Source: Chlorophyllum brunneum (Eukaryota; Basidiomycota; Agaricomycetes; Agaricales; Agaricaceae). Taken from it: DNA of 64,000 nt. The notes under the pieces were generated by a model that was given only the letters and a program-made list of their open reading frames with translations, was not told the origin of the DNA and did no database searches. The position numbers were made by a program, and so were the translations under genes. Positions 63,139 to 64,000 of this stretch are shown in pieces; the first letter of the stretch is position 1; each line of letters starts with the position of its first letter. The DNA is taken from the NCBI GenBank assembly GCA_963576785.1, contig OY756140.1:1116001-1180000 (forward strand). The letters are read 5' to 3'.

Positions 63139-64000
63139 TTAATCAGCTATTCGTTCAATATAAACCTTCCACATTAGCCCACCCTTCTCCCCAACTTCTA
63201 GAATGTGTGAACCAACGGGTAAATTTACGCCCCACTGTCGTGCGGTGTCTTCCTTTTCCTTCACTACAACACCATTAAGCTTGAGCTGCACCTCCTCCAC
63301 CTTCTCGGGCTCCTTCTTCTTTTCTTGGACCTTATTCTTTGCTACCGCAGCCGCGGATCGAGTAGTCCTCGTGGTTACGGCGGGGGCGGCTCTCTGCGAG
63401 CGTCTCACCGCCATTTTCCCTTTCCGTATTCTGCCGTTCTTGGTTGGTGACGCCGAACCATCGACATCCATATCGTCCTCTTCCTCTTCCTGCTTGAAGT
63501 CCTCCTCTTCTTCTTCGTCGCTGATCCCTTCATCGTCCTCGTCACCCACAAAGACTAGTTCATCGACGTTCACTCCAGTCTCGCCGGGTGACAACCTCAA
63601 GGCCCACGTCTTCACGCCCTCCCGGTGGTCTAGCCAGAGGAGTCGACCCTGTGGTTGGATCCTTACTTTCACGAATCTAATCCGGTGGTTGGGATGTACA
63701 GATACGGGTGCCGGCGAATTCGATGCTGCTGGAGCGGTCTTAATAGCAGGAGTGACTGAAGGTACCGGTGCTGGTGGAGGAACGGGCTGGTATGAATGTG
63801 TATAGTGCGAATACGTGAAGGTGTTTTGTTGAACTGCGGCAACAGGCTGTGGAGTTGCAGATGTCGACTTTGCCGAGGGTTGGGTTATTGACGTTGATGG
63901 TTGCTGGGCTGGGGGTTGCAGCTGTGGTGCCACAGGTGCTTTCAGTGGGGTAATTGCCGTTGATGTAGCAGAGGAATTGGGGGTTGATGATGTTGCGGGT
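63139..64000 (-). CDS. Partial acidic/basic low-complexity protein, probably nuclear
   Basis: This is the C-terminal part of a gene whose start lies beyond 64000; the frame is open to the window edge. It is Pro/Ala/Gln-rich, then has a folded-looking segment (HRIRFVKVRIQPQGRLLWLD, then VKTWALRLSPGE). An acidic run (DEDDEGISDEEEEEDFKQEE), a basic run (GRIRKGKMAVRRSQR) and a last folded segment (WGVNLPVGSHILEVGEKGG) ending KVYIERIAD follow. The alternation of acidic and basic tracts suggests a chromatin or nuclear protein. No family was recognised. Confidence 0.6.
   Translation of the reverse strand, partial: PATSSTPNSSATSTAITPLKAPVAPQLQPPAQQPSTSITQPSAKSTSATPQPVAAVQQNTFTYSHYTHSYQPVPPPAPVPSVTPAIKTAPAASNSPAPVSVHPNHRIRFVKVRIQPQGRLLWLDHREGVKTWALRLSPGETGVNVDELVFVGDEDDEGISDEEEEEDFKQEEEEDDMDVDGSASPTKNGRIRKGKMAVRRSQRAAPAVTTRTTRSAAAVAKNKVQEKKKEPEKVEEVQLKLNGVVVKEKEDTARQWGVNLPVGSHILEVGEKGGLMWKVYIERIAD

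Overview
The window is nuclear DNA from a filamentous basidiomycete, most likely an agaricomycete (mushroom-forming fungus). Coding sequences are cut by many introns of about 45-65 bp with GT-AG ends. The gene set is fungal: class I myosin, fungal UCS chaperone, Exg1-type glucanases, Isc1, Mdm1, Pfa4 and a Brh2/BRCA2 homologue. Genes lie on both strands with very short spacers. I place 29 protein-coding loci that look functional, one partial gene at the right edge, two broken genes, one intron-containing tRNA and one 5'-truncated LINE.

Layout, left to right. 0.7-6.7 kb: RNF126-like RING E3, a single-pass membrane protein, a tiny membrane protein, riboflavin synthase and a coiled-coil protein of unknown role. 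7-14 kb: class I myosin directly downstream of a UCS-domain myosin chaperone on the same strand. 14-21.6 kb: TRM6 tRNA methyltransferase subunit, an Mdm1-type sorting nexin and an OAC1-like mitochondrial carrier. 21.8-27 kb: tandem GH5 exo-beta-1,3-glucanases, one split by a LINE. 27.8-35.4 kb: UDP-GlcNAc pyrophosphorylase, a taxilin-like coiled-coil gene carrying a SUMO-like domain, and BRCA2. 35.6-42.1 kb: mitochondrial processing peptidase alpha, tRNA-Cys(GCA), alkaline ceramidase, mitochondrial EF-Ts and NAF1. 42.5-46.3 kb: a broken RNase T2 copy followed by an apparently intact RNase T2. 46.5-64 kb: ACT-domain protein, PEHE-like protein, a putative mitochondrial protein, Pfa4 palmitoyltransferase, a CCCH/coiled-coil protein, Isc1 phospholipase C, an HSL-type hydrolase, methionine aminopeptidase 2 and the start-less end of an unidentified protein.

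Functional links. Myosin I and its probable folding chaperone are adjacent. Alkaline ceramidase and Isc1 both act in sphingolipid turnover. UDP-GlcNAc pyrophosphorylase and the GH5 glucanases act on the cell wall. MPP-alpha, EF-Ts and the OAC1-like carrier are mitochondrial. Most of the rest is housekeeping without obvious clustering. Several divergent pairs have start codons only about 40-140 bp apart, so shared bidirectional promoters are a feature of the region.

I saw no CRISPR array, prokaryotic mobile element or defence island. The observations most worth a second look are the SUMO-like domain predicted inside a taxilin-like gene, the antisense LINE in the conserved first exon of a glucanase, the RNase T2 relic that has lost both catalytic motifs, and the myosin I/UCS adjacency. 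Exon borders were read by eye from splice consensus and protein-family matches, so individual junctions may be off by a few codons.
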